Shown here: piece after piece, positions 9,261-17,615 of the stretch | How the letters are laid out: every line of letters begins with the position of its first letter | How positions within the stretch are numbered: position 1 is the stretch's first letter | Made by a program: the position numbers and the translations under genes | Source of the DNA: Pseudomonadota bacterium | GTDB lineage: Bacteria > Pseudomonadota > Gammaproteobacteria > Burkholderiales > Burkholderiaceae_C | Length of the DNA stretch: 32,618 nt | Assembly: GCA_021847345.1 (NCBI GenBank) | Contig: JAJZTW010000049.1 | Location: forward strand, 1 to 32,618 | Direction: 5' to 3' | The notes under the pieces: model-generated | The model's input: only the letters and a program-made list of their open reading frames with translations | Told to the model about the DNA's origin: nothing | Databases searched by the model: none

Positions 9261-10763
9261 ATGATGAACCTGATCCCGGTGATCCTTTCCGGCGGCGCGG
9301 GCAGCCGCCTGTGGCCCGTCTCCCGCGAAAGCCACCCCAAGCCCTTCATCCGCCTGGCCGACGACCAGAGCCTGCTGCAAAAGACCCTGCTGCGCGCCGC
9401 CGCGCTGCCCGGGGTGCAGCAGGTGGTCACCGTGACCAACCGCGAATTCCTGTTCAAGACCGAGGACGACTACCGCGAGGTCGCCACGGGCGAGCTGCAG
9501 CAACTGCAGCACAGCTTCCTGCTCGAACCCATGGGGCGCAACACGGCCGCCGCCGTGGCCGCCGCCGCGCTGCACGCGGCCGAACGAGAACCCGACACCC
9601 TGCTGCTGGTCCTGCCGGCCGACCACCTGATTCACGACGAGGCGGCCTTCGCCCACGCCGTGCAACGCGCGGCCGCGCTGGCCGCCGACGGCCGCCTGGT
9701 GACCTTCGGCATCACCCCCGAAGCCCCCGAGACCGGCTACGGCTACATCGAGGCCGACGGCCACATGGTCAAGCGCTTTGTCGAAAAGCCCGACGCCGCC
9801 ACCGCGCAGCGCTTCCTGGAAGCCGGAAACTTCTACTGGAATTCCGGCATGTTCTGCTTCCGCGCCTCCACCATGGTGGCCGAACTGCGCCAGCACGCGC
9901 CCGACATCCTGGAGGCCGTGGAAACCTGCCTGCGCGAAGCCCGCCGCGCCAGCGGCAAGGGCTTCGAACACATCGAGTTCACCCCCGAAACCTTCGCCCG
10001 CGTGCTCGAGGACTCCATCGACTACGCCGTGATGGAAAAGTCCCGCCAGGTGGCCGTGGTGCCCTGCTCCATCGGCTGGAGCGACATCGGCTCCTGGACC
10101 GCGCTCACCGACCTGCAGCCGGCCGACCAGCACGGCAACCGCGTGCGCGGCGAAGCCCTGCTGCACGACGTGAGCAACTGCGCCATCCAGGCCGAGCACG
10201 ACCGCCTGGTGGGCGCCGTGGGCGTGGACAACCTGGTGATCGTCGACACCCCAGACGCCCTGCTGGTGGCCGCGCGCGACCGCGTGCAGGACGTCAAGGC
10301 CCTGTACACCCAGCTCAAGCGCACCGCCCACCCGGCGCACAAGCTGCACCGCACCGTTCACCGCCCCTGGGGCACCTACACCGTGCTGGAGGAAGGGCCG
10401 CATTTCAAGATCAAGCGCATCGTGGTCAAGCCCGGCGCCAGTCTTTCGCTGCAAATGCACCACCACCGCAGCGAGCACTGGATCGTGGTGTTCGGCACCG
10501 CACGCATCGTCAACGGCGAGCAGGAGCGATTCGTGCCCAGCAACGAATCCACCTTCATCCCACCGTGCACCCAGCACCGCCTGACCAACCCGGGCATGGT
10601 GGACCTGGTGCTCATCGAAGTGCAGACCGGACACTACCTGGGGGAAGACGACATCGTGCGCTTCCAGGACATCTACGGCCGCAGCGACGCCAACGCCGCG
10701 GGATCCCCTGCCAGCACTGCGCCGGCCATGGCAAAGGACGCCACCGCCGCGCCCCAGCACTAA
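9261..10763 (+). CDS. manC: Bifunctional mannose-1-phosphate guanylyltransferase / mannose-6-phosphate isomerase
   Basis: A 500-aa type II PMI-GMP enzyme making GDP-mannose from fructose-6-phosphate-derived mannose phosphates in the cytoplasm. The N-terminal nucleotidyltransferase begins with SGGAGSRLWPVSRES and HPKPF, has FVEKPD near residue 174 and NSGMFCF near 194. The C-terminal cupin (about 355-480) has PWGTYTVLEE and the metal-binding stretch LSLQMHHHRSEHW of type II isomerases. Length matches AlgA/CpsB/XanB proteins. The ATG at 9261 is preceded by GGAG at 9251-9254, a good spacing; the next codon is also ATG. It lies 31 bp after the oxoamine synthase. Its product feeds Gmd and Rmd downstream and any mannosyltransferase of the locus. 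High-GC like the upstream genes. Confidence 0.96.
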   Translation: MMNLIPVILSGGAGSRLWPVSRESHPKPFIRLADDQSLLQKTLLRAAALPGVQQVVTVTNREFLFKTEDDYREVATGELQQLQHSFLLEPMGRNTAAAVAAAALHAAEREPDTLLLVLPADHLIHDEAAFAHAVQRAAALAADGRLVTFGITPEAPETGYGYIEADGHMVKRFVEKPDAATAQRFLEAGNFYWNSGMFCFRASTMVAELRQHAPDILEAVETCLREARRASGKGFEHIEFTPETFARVLEDSIDYAVMEKSRQVAVVPCSIGWSDIGSWTALTDLQPADQHGNRVRGEALLHDVSNCAIQAEHDRLVGAVGVDNLVIVDTPDALLVAARDRVQDVKALYTQLKRTAHPAHKLHRTVHRPWGTYTVLEEGPHFKIKRIVVKPGASLSLQMHHHRSEHWIVVFGTARIVNGEQERFVPSNESTFIPPCTQHRLTNPGMVDLVLIEVQTGHYLGEDDIVRFQDIYGRSDANAAGSPASTAPAMAKDATAAPQH

Positions 10764-10799
10764 GTTCCGACCCCGTACTTCAACCCCTAGCGAAACGAC

Positions 10800-11933
10800 G
10801 TGACCGAATCGCAGCACCCCCCGCGCAAGCCCTTCTGGCAGCGCATCAACAAACTCTTCCTGTTCCTGGTGGTCATCCCCACGCTGGGCTCCAGCCTGTA
10901 CTTCGGGCTGATCGCCAGCGATGTGTACATCTCCCAGTCCAAGTTCGTCATCTACAACCCGCAGACCCCCAGCCCCGGCACAGGTCTGGGCGGCCTGCTG
11001 CAGGGCGTGGGCTTGGGCAACAACAGCAGCTACGCGGCCAACGCGGTTCACGACTACCTGCTCAGCCGCGACGCCCTGCAGGACTTGCAGAAGACCCTGC
11101 ACTACCGCCAGATGGTCAGCCGCCAGGGCATCGACCCCTTCAACCGCTTCGGCGGCTGGGTGTGGTTCGACACAACCTTTGAGCAGCTCTACCGCTACTA
11201 CACCCGTATGGTCGGTGACGAGGTCGACGCCACCAGCAACATCAGTACGTTAAACGTCGATGCGTACACGGCCATTGACGCGCAACGCGTGAACCAGAAG
11301 TTGTTGACCCTCGCTCAGCAGTTAGTCAACCGCATGAATGCCCGCGCCAACCAGGACTCGGTGCAGTTCTACCAGCGCCAAGTGCTCGCTGCGGAAGCCA
11401 AAGTCCAGGCGGCCGCCGAGGCACTCGCCCGCTACCGCAACCATTCCAAGGTGTTCAGCCCGGCCCCCCAGGCCGACCTGCAGGCGCAGCTGGTCAGCAA
11501 GCTGCAGGACCAGCAACTCGCAGCACAGGTTCAACTGGGCCAAATGGAACTCAATGCCCCAAAGAACCCACGCATTCCCCTGATCAAAAAGGGAATAGCC
11601 GATCTCCAGAGGCAGATCGCCAATCAATCGGCGGAGGTTGCCGGCAATCATGAATCCTTGGCCAGCAAGTCGGTCGAATATGAACAACTAAACCTTGCAC
11701 AGAGCTTTGCACAAAAAGAACTGGCTGCCGCGATCAGTTCGCTGAAACAAGCGCGAATTCAGGCACAGAAACACCAATTATTCATCGAAACCATTGTTCA
11801 ACCTAACAAACCAGACGAACCGATGCTCCCAAGACGGATGCGCAACATCCTGTCCACAACTATAATTACACTATTCCTCTGGGGGATATTTAGCGTAATT
11901 ATCGGCGGCATCCGCGAGCACAATGAACGATAA
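10800..11933 (+). CDS. kpsE: Capsule polysaccharide export inner-membrane protein, KpsE/WcbD/CtrB family
   Basis: A 377-aa polysaccharide co-polymerase (PCP-3 type) linking the KpsMT ABC transporter to the outer-membrane channel across the periplasm. Seen: a short cytoplasmic N terminus, a membrane helix about 20-40, a periplasmic region rich in Gln/Ala/Leu heptads (about 175-320, coiled coil), a proline-containing segment near 330 (IVQPNKPDEPMLPRR) typical just before the second helix, a C-terminal helix about 350-370 and a short basic tail. GTG at 10800 is the start that includes the complete first helix; its ribosome site is weak. The stop overlaps kpsM by 11 bp. Base composition falls within the gene: the first third is as GC-rich as manC, and the last third matches the low-GC genes that follow. 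Confidence 0.92.
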   Translation: MTESQHPPRKPFWQRINKLFLFLVVIPTLGSSLYFGLIASDVYISQSKFVIYNPQTPSPGTGLGGLLQGVGLGNNSSYAANAVHDYLLSRDALQDLQKTLHYRQMVSRQGIDPFNRFGGWVWFDTTFEQLYRYYTRMVGDEVDATSNISTLNVDAYTAIDAQRVNQKLLTLAQQLVNRMNARANQDSVQFYQRQVLAAEAKVQAAAEALARYRNHSKVFSPAPQADLQAQLVSKLQDQQLAAQVQLGQMELNAPKNPRIPLIKKGIADLQRQIANQSAEVAGNHESLASKSVEYEQLNLAQSFAQKELAAAISSLKQARIQAQKHQLFIETIVQPNKPDEPMLPRRMRNILSTTIITLFLWGIFSVIIGGIREHNER

Positions 11934-12711
11934 GTCCACGCCCCTTCTTACCAAGGCCCGCATTCAGTTTCGCGTTATTTGGGCGCTTACTATGCGCGAA
12001 ATCATCACCCGCTTCGGGCGGGAGGGTCTTGGCGCGTTCTGGCTCGTCGCAGAACCCGCCATGTTTATCATCGGGGTTATGATCATCTTTTCCCATATCG
12101 AGAAAAACCCTGGCTATTCTATCGCCGAATATTTAGCAGTGAGCTACCCCACTCTCCTTTTTTGGCGCAACGGAACAAGCCGCGTCACGAAGGCAATCGA
12201 GATCAACAGGGCCCTATTGCACCACGAACCAATCAAACCAATAGACATTCTTTATTCCCGAATACTATTAGAGTTTTCAAGCTCCGCCGCAGCCTTTATA
12301 GTTCTCTACACCGCCTTCGTCGCAGCGGGCATCTGCTCGTGGCCCGCAGATTCCCTTAAATTTATCCTGGGCTATCTACTAATCATTCTTTTTTCGTTTG
12401 CCTTCGTGCTCACGATGGCCGCACTAGCAGAACTGAGCGACACAATCGAGCGAGTCTCGCACATCATACTTTATTTGATGCTCCCATTTTCGGGCGTTTT
12501 CCTCCCCCTGTATAGCATCCCAAATCGGTACAGAGAAATTCTCCTAAAATTCCCGCTTATTGATGCCGTTGAGTACTTCCATGCGGGCTACTACGGAGCG
12601 CGAATGCCGACCTACTACCACGCCTGGTACGCAATAATATCAATACTAGGGCTAACACTCTTCGCATACGCCCTCACAAACGTCTCGATCAGAAAACTCC
12701 AGTTGACCTAG
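11923..12711 (+). CDS. kpsM: Capsule ABC exporter permease, KpsM/Wzm-type
   Basis: A 262-aa ABC-2 type permease that with KpsT moves the finished, lipid-linked polysaccharide across the inner membrane. The N terminus has the family signature MREIITRFGREGLGAFW followed by an EPA turn. About six hydrophobic segments follow, and the loop around residue 200 (LPFSGVFLPLYSIP) is typical of KpsM. The ATG at 11923 lies inside the last codons of kpsE, so the two are translationally coupled. The partner kpsT is not adjacent but about 11.4 kb downstream, after the variable sugar genes. The gene is AT-rich compared with manC and kpsT (a sampled row is about 38% GC), so it appears to travel with the central cassette. 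Confidence 0.93.
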   Translation: MNDKSTPLLTKARIQFRVIWALTMREIITRFGREGLGAFWLVAEPAMFIIGVMIIFSHIEKNPGYSIAEYLAVSYPTLLFWRNGTSRVTKAIEINRALLHHEPIKPIDILYSRILLEFSSSAAAFIVLYTAFVAAGICSWPADSLKFILGYLLIILFSFAFVLTMAALAELSDTIERVSHIILYLMLPFSGVFLPLYSIPNRYREILLKFPLIDAVEYFHAGYYGARMPTYYHAWYAIISILGLTLFAYALTNVSIRKLQLT

Positions 12712-12764
12712 GCCACCCAAACCCTCAGGACTAAATTCGAATTTAGATTGGTGCAAGAATACAA

Positions 12765-15700
12765 ATGGAAGCCATCTTCACGATCGCGTCGAATAATTAC
12801 CTCCACTACGCAAGAACACTCATGCAGAGTGTCGCCAAAACCCACCCAACCGCCCAGCGATACTGCTTCCTCACCGATACCGACGACTCAGTCGCCAAGG
12901 AATTTTCCTCTGAATTCACAACCATCCCAATCAGCGCACTCAACTTGCCCTCCCAAGAGGCATTCTTATTTCAATATAACATACTCGAACTAAATACCGC
13001 GATAAAACCATGGGCTTTTTCATACCTGGGCGCCAAGGGCCATCGCACTGTTTGTTATATTGACCCCGATATATTGGTCTACACGGCACTCACCGAAGTA
13101 GACCAACTTCTCACCACCGGCAGCCGAGTAGTATTAACACCACACCTGCTCGCGCCCATGAGCACGGAAGGAACGCCAAGCGAATTAGACATCCGGCGAA
13201 CTGGCGTCTATAACCTGGGCTTTCTTGCATTACTGCTAGACCAAAATTCGGAGCACTTTCTCCGCTGGTGGAAAGGCAAGCTAGCTCGCGATTGCGTCAT
13301 TGATCTCGCTGCAGGAATATTCGTTGATCAAAGTTGGCTGGACTTCGCCCCAACATTATTCCAAGGCGTCTCGATACTACGGCATCCGGGGTATAACGTA
13401 GCTTACTGGAATATCGCCGAACGACACCTTTCCGCGTCCCCCACCGGAATAACCGTCAATGACGAGCCCCTCCGGTTTTTCCATTACAGCGGCTTCGATT
13501 ACAGAAAACCTATAGCATTTTCCCGGCACCAGAACCGCTTTACATTAGAATCTCTACCGAAGGCAACCGCCGAATGCGCCAAAAGATACGGCGCCCTGCT
13601 GCTTGACAACGGCGCCGAAGATTTCTCCAACCTCACGTACGGCCTCTCAACGTTTCAAAACGGAGAGAAAATTCCCGATGTTCTTCGGGTTCTTTACCGA
13701 AAGGACGAGGGGGTGCGCCGCCTTTTCGGAGAAAATCCGTTTGGCGCACCTCAATCACTGCTTCACCCCTTCGCTCCAGGGCACCCTTTACTCCGCCATG
13801 TATCGATTGCGATGTATGCGATTTGGTTTAACAGGGTGGATCTACAGGATGCCTTCCCTTTGCGCACGCAAGCGGACATAAATTCTTATTTGATTTGGTT
13901 TCAAGAAAACGCTGCCGGCTACTACTCAAAAGAAACCATTCAACTGCATAATGCTCTTTTTCAACCGATTGCTCCCTCGGACAAGGCCACTCCAACTACG
14001 CATCCAACAAACGTCTCCGCCCGATCGGGTCTCGCATTGCGCCGCCTATATGAGAGCGCGTTGCTACGTCAGCCGGACCCGTCTGGATTTTCGGCGTATT
14101 TGGCGAAGTGCCGCAGCTATGGCGGACTTCTTGCCGTTCGGCGCGATCTGCTCCAGTCGGCAGAAGCGCGGACGCTTCCACGACCTCTGATGCGCCGCGC
14201 GCTCTCGTTGATAAGCCTACACCACGCCTGGCTTGCCCTGCGGGGAGGGCCGCGCAGCCATTTAGAATCCCCTTCACCTCAGCCGGGAGATGGCGCGATT
14301 TCAAAAAAGCCTTCCCAGAACCGCTTAACGACCTTGCATGAATTTTCACTCGCAGACCTTAGAGGTGAGGACTGTGGTGCCTTCAGCTTCGATGCTGACC
14401 GTGAAGCCGCAGGTATTTGGATCTCAAAAGAACTTACGATCCCCGTGCCGCCGGCAGCAAGCGGCACAAAAATTCTTTTGGAAGGAACCCCTGCCCTCTC
14501 TAACCTCCGCAAAGCCGGAGAGCCTATTCCACAGATACTTCAACTGTACTTAGGCCAAAAACTAATTGATACTATCGTAATTTCTAACGACTCACCCTTT
14601 TCCACTTCCTTTGTAGTACCGTCGATTATCCCGGTGGGGAGCGAACTTTCCATCATATCAAATGGAGCTTTCGTACCACAGGAAATAGGACTAGGCGCTG
14701 ACCAGCGAACCTTGGCGTGGCGGTGTCAGAGCCTTAAATTCGATGAAATCTATTTAATTAATTGCCGAGCGGAAAGGCCATTTTTGCCTACTGACTTTGA
14801 AAAGACCTTGCCAGGCGTAAACGTTGTTGGCTACGTGACCTCTGAACATGGGGTTGGACAAGTTTCTCGCCTTCTTGCGAAGTCATTAAAAAGCGTCGAC
14901 ATTGATTACAGTTGTATTGATGTTGGGCACCAGACGGACACGCCAAAGAAAAATCTAGAAATCTTCAGCAACGCAAAAGCAAGAGAATACCCCATTGACA
15001 TAGTCTGCGTAAACGCCGACCAGTCTGTTAACACTTTTGACTTTCTCCGCAACAACGAACTTGAGCGCCCGACAGCGCGCGTTGGCATTTGGCATTGGGA
15101 GCAGACAGAACTTCCTCAGCAGGTGGAGAACGCCTTTTCCCTTTATGACGAAATCTGGGCACCGTCCACCTTCGTTCAAAGCGCGATCTCCATTTCAAGC
15201 CCAATACCCGTAGTAAAAATTCCGCACTGCGTTAGCCTCCCTGCTCAAAGCCTACCCAACAGATCGCGATTCAGCCTTCCTGAGGGGCTTTTCTTAGCAC
15301 TGCTTGTTTTTGACTTCGACTCCTACAGCTATCGAAAAAATCCGGAAGCTGCAATATCGGCATTTAGAATCGCAGCGCAGCTTAGATCAGACTGCGGCTT
15401 GATCGTCAAAACCACTAATGCGAAAAAGTATCCAAGCGAACTTGCCAAGCTTTCTAACTGGCTCTCCGGACTTCCGAACGTTTTTATGATTGACGGCTTC
15501 CTGTCTGAAAATGAGTCCATCGAACTGAAACGCTGCGCTGACTGCCTCATTTCTCTTCATCGCGCTGAAGGGTTCGGATTGAATCTTGTTGAAATGATGG
15601 CGCTAGGAAAGCCTGTAGTTGCGACAGGCTGGTCCGGAAATATGGAGTTTATGGATACCCATAACTCATTGCCAGTTAATTATCAACTTAAACCCTTGCC

Positions 15701-15932
15701 GGAGAATATTGGGCCGTATCGGGCAGGCCTTCATTGGGCTGAAGCGGACACGGAGCATGCTGCCAAACTCCTTTTGAAGATCATTGATGACACCTCCGCA
15801 CGCCTTGAAATTGGGCGACGCGCGCGATCGCATATTGAAGCCGAACTTAATCCAACTAAAATTGGCCAACTTGTACAAAATCGGCTTATTCGCCTGCAGC
15901 GCCGTTTGAGCCGGAGTCGATGCCATGGCTGA
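12765..15932 (+). CDS. Two-domain glycosyltransferase: GT8-like N-terminal domain plus GT4 C-terminal domain
   Basis: A 1055-aa cytoplasmic protein that probably adds two sugars of the capsule repeat. The N-terminal domain (about 1-330) is a GT-A fold nucleotide-sugar transferase: it starts IFTIASNNYLHYARTL and has a DxD-like motif, Asp100-Pro-Asp102 in YIDPDILVY. Residues about 428-475 (RRLYESALLRQPDPSGF) resemble the short DUF4214 module. The C-terminal part (about 690-1050) is GT-B/GT4: GYVTSEHGVGQVSR near 697, HRAEGFGLNLVEMMALG with the EX7E pair Glu935/Glu943, then a PVVATGWSGN loop. ATG 12765 gives the full first beta strand; there is no strong Shine-Dalgarno. The gene begins 53 bp after kpsM and overlaps the next gene by 8 bp. 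Low GC. The linkages are unknown. Confidence 0.85.
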   Translation: MEAIFTIASNNYLHYARTLMQSVAKTHPTAQRYCFLTDTDDSVAKEFSSEFTTIPISALNLPSQEAFLFQYNILELNTAIKPWAFSYLGAKGHRTVCYIDPDILVYTALTEVDQLLTTGSRVVLTPHLLAPMSTEGTPSELDIRRTGVYNLGFLALLLDQNSEHFLRWWKGKLARDCVIDLAAGIFVDQSWLDFAPTLFQGVSILRHPGYNVAYWNIAERHLSASPTGITVNDEPLRFFHYSGFDYRKPIAFSRHQNRFTLESLPKATAECAKRYGALLLDNGAEDFSNLTYGLSTFQNGEKIPDVLRVLYRKDEGVRRLFGENPFGAPQSLLHPFAPGHPLLRHVSIAMYAIWFNRVDLQDAFPLRTQADINSYLIWFQENAAGYYSKETIQLHNALFQPIAPSDKATPTTHPTNVSARSGLALRRLYESALLRQPDPSGFSAYLAKCRSYGGLLAVRRDLLQSAEARTLPRPLMRRALSLISLHHAWLALRGGPRSHLESPSPQPGDGAISKKPSQNRLTTLHEFSLADLRGEDCGAFSFDADREAAGIWISKELTIPVPPAASGTKILLEGTPALSNLRKAGEPIPQILQLYLGQKLIDTIVISNDSPFSTSFVVPSIIPVGSELSIISNGAFVPQEIGLGADQRTLAWRCQSLKFDEIYLINCRAERPFLPTDFEKTLPGVNVVGYVTSEHGVGQVSRLLAKSLKSVDIDYSCIDVGHQTDTPKKNLEIFSNAKAREYPIDIVCVNADQSVNTFDFLRNNELERPTARVGIWHWEQTELPQQVENAFSLYDEIWAPSTFVQSAISISSPIPVVKIPHCVSLPAQSLPNRSRFSLPEGLFLALLVFDFDSYSYRKNPEAAISAFRIAAQLRSDCGLIVKTTNAKKYPSELAKLSNWLSGLPNVFMIDGFLSENESIELKRCADCLISLHRAEGFGLNLVEMMALGKPVVATGWSGNMEFMDTHNSLPVNYQLKPLPENIGPYRAGLHWAEADTEHAAKLLLKIIDDTSARLEIGRRARSHIEAELNPTKIGQLVQNRLIRLQRRLSRSRCHG

Positions 15933-16971
15933 GCGCATACTAATTATCTCCGTGCATCCGGTACTTGAGTACGATGAGCGGAAATTGTTTTCTGAAATAG
16001 GCTTCGAATGTTTCTCCCTAGGCTTTTTTTCTAATTTTGATGGCAGTTCCGGGGCGAGCCTTCGACGTGCCTTTGAAGAAAGTGATTTTACAGCCAACTG
16101 TCGTGATCGCTTCATGCGCACGGGATGTAAAATTGTGCCGACTGAAAAATTTGCTTATTCATTAAGCAGGGAATTTGCCGCATATTTTGACATTATCGTC
16201 GTCCACCACAATTATGAATTTATTAGCCACAACTGGGAAGCAATCTCCGACAGACTCGTGGTTTGGAGAACAATAGGGCAAGAACTTGGTTTTCCGGATC
16301 AATACCTTTCGCCTTTTCGCGACAAAGGTTTAAAAATTGTGCGATGGTCTCCACAGGAGCGGCATCTCGAAGGTTACATTGGTGCCGACGCCATTATAAG
16401 AGCGGCCAAGGATAACAGGGAATTCCTGAATTGGAAGGGCGGCGGTCCAATTATTTGTTTTACCAACAATTTTCTTGAGCGATCGTCCGCCCTGAACTAC
16501 GATTTTTTCAGAGCGGTAGCGGATGCAGAGCCGATTCAACTTTTTGGAGTTGGAAACGAAGGAATCCCGGAGTGGAGCGGATTGGCCACGTATCCGGAAC
16601 AGCTGCAACTTTTCAGCCGAGCGACGGCTACCTTTTTAACCGGGACTTGGCCAGCGCCGTACACGCTAGGATTCGTTGAGTCTTGGATGGCAGGGGCGCC
16701 TGTGGTTCACATTGGAAAGGCGGTATGGGCCAAAACAAGAGCAGGAATTTTATTTGAAGTTGATCAACTTATCGAGAATGGCATTAATGGCTTTATCGCA
16801 AATTCCGAAACTGAAGCCGTCAGTTATCTTCGGGAGCTAAACGCCACACCCTCTCTTGCCAAAGATATTTCCACTCAAGCCAGGTTCGCCGCAGAACGGT
16901 ATTTTGGCTGGAGCCGCTCGACGCTCGATTGGCTAGCCTTTTTTAGCGATTGCGGACTTCGTGAAAAATAA
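15925..16971 (+). CDS. Putative GT-B glycosyltransferase of the capsule cassette
   Basis: A 348-aa protein whose start overlaps the previous glycosyltransferase stop (ATG 15925, TGA ending 15932). It starts with a beta-strand-like RILIISVHPVLEYDE. The C-terminal half has the order expected of a GT-B sugar-nucleotide site: FGVGNEG near 210, a YPEQLQLFSRATATFLTG segment, then GFVESWMAGAPVVHIG. The first glutamate of a GT4 EX7E motif is not evident (APYTLGFVE), so it may be a divergent family or retain only one carboxylate. Low GC like its neighbours. Position and coupling suggest it acts in the same repeat-unit pathway. A specific sugar or linkage cannot be assigned. It could also be a non-catalytic GT-B partner. 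Confidence 0.7.
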   Translation: MAERILIISVHPVLEYDERKLFSEIGFECFSLGFFSNFDGSSGASLRRAFEESDFTANCRDRFMRTGCKIVPTEKFAYSLSREFAAYFDIIVVHHNYEFISHNWEAISDRLVVWRTIGQELGFPDQYLSPFRDKGLKIVRWSPQERHLEGYIGADAIIRAAKDNREFLNWKGGGPIICFTNNFLERSSALNYDFFRAVADAEPIQLFGVGNEGIPEWSGLATYPEQLQLFSRATATFLTGTWPAPYTLGFVESWMAGAPVVHIGKAVWAKTRAGILFEVDQLIENGINGFIANSETEAVSYLRELNATPSLAKDISTQARFAAERYFGWSRSTLDWLAFFSDCGLREK

Positions 16972-17615
16972 TTTACTTCGCTCGGCTTTTCCCTTTGCAA
17001 GACTGTTGGTAGGCAAACACGCAGAAGGGCGCTTATTGCACCGCTATACGATTGCCTGATAATGATAGTTGATCTCTTAGCTGGCGGGCTCAACTCAGTC
17101 GGAAGCCACGAGGGTAAGCTGCGATGCTGACGAGGCGCAAGACGCCACCTCATCGATCTTCCCGCCTAGGGCCGGAAAAAGTCCCTCTTTTTCCAGTTTG
17201 CCCAACCAGTCTTGTCCAAAACTGTGTAGACCTCTTGCTCCGCGAATAGCCTCACCTTGCTCACCGCAATGCCATCTCACCTTATCCCTTCGAAATCACA
17301 GGCATGACGCCGACAGATGGTAACGTGTCTCCTAGCGTCCTGTTGCGCAAGAGTTGCACCAAACGAAAGCCTATAGCTTGTTGGCAGACTGTTTGTTAGC
17401 TCAAACCCAAGGTGCCGCTGCCATATACAAAGGCAATTCAAGCACCGACGCAAATCATCCGCCGCCACCATTTCCTGATTGCTTGCGGTGTCCAATCAAC
17501 ACCTCCATAACTGATAAACGTGCCTCACGCCTGTAGCTGGGCCCGCGAGTACAGACTCCATCGCTAACCTAGCCACGACCTAGTCATTGAAAGCATACCC
17601 AATTAGCGAATTGCC
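16972..17615 (+). other. Non-coding gap of about 640 bp in the capsule cassette, with one perfect hairpin
   Basis: No reading frame here gives a recognisable protein; short frames on both strands show no family signature. The composition is intermediate, near 50% GC. A perfect inverted repeat, GGAAAAAG (17174-17181) and CTTTTTCC (17187-17194) around a five-base loop, is present; it lacks a T-run and is not a convincing terminator. The stretch separates the tight kpsM-glycosyltransferase run from the FkbM gene and may be the remains of a deleted gene. Confidence 0.6.

Noticed and set aside
9102..11102. A 666-codon minus-strand frame opposite manC
   Set aside because: Antisense shadow of manC and its neighbours; manC has complete enzyme motifs and a ribosome site.
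17174..17194. Rho-independent terminator at the perfect hairpin
   Set aside because: The stem is AT-rich and not followed by a T-run, and the position is 200 bp after the preceding stop codon.
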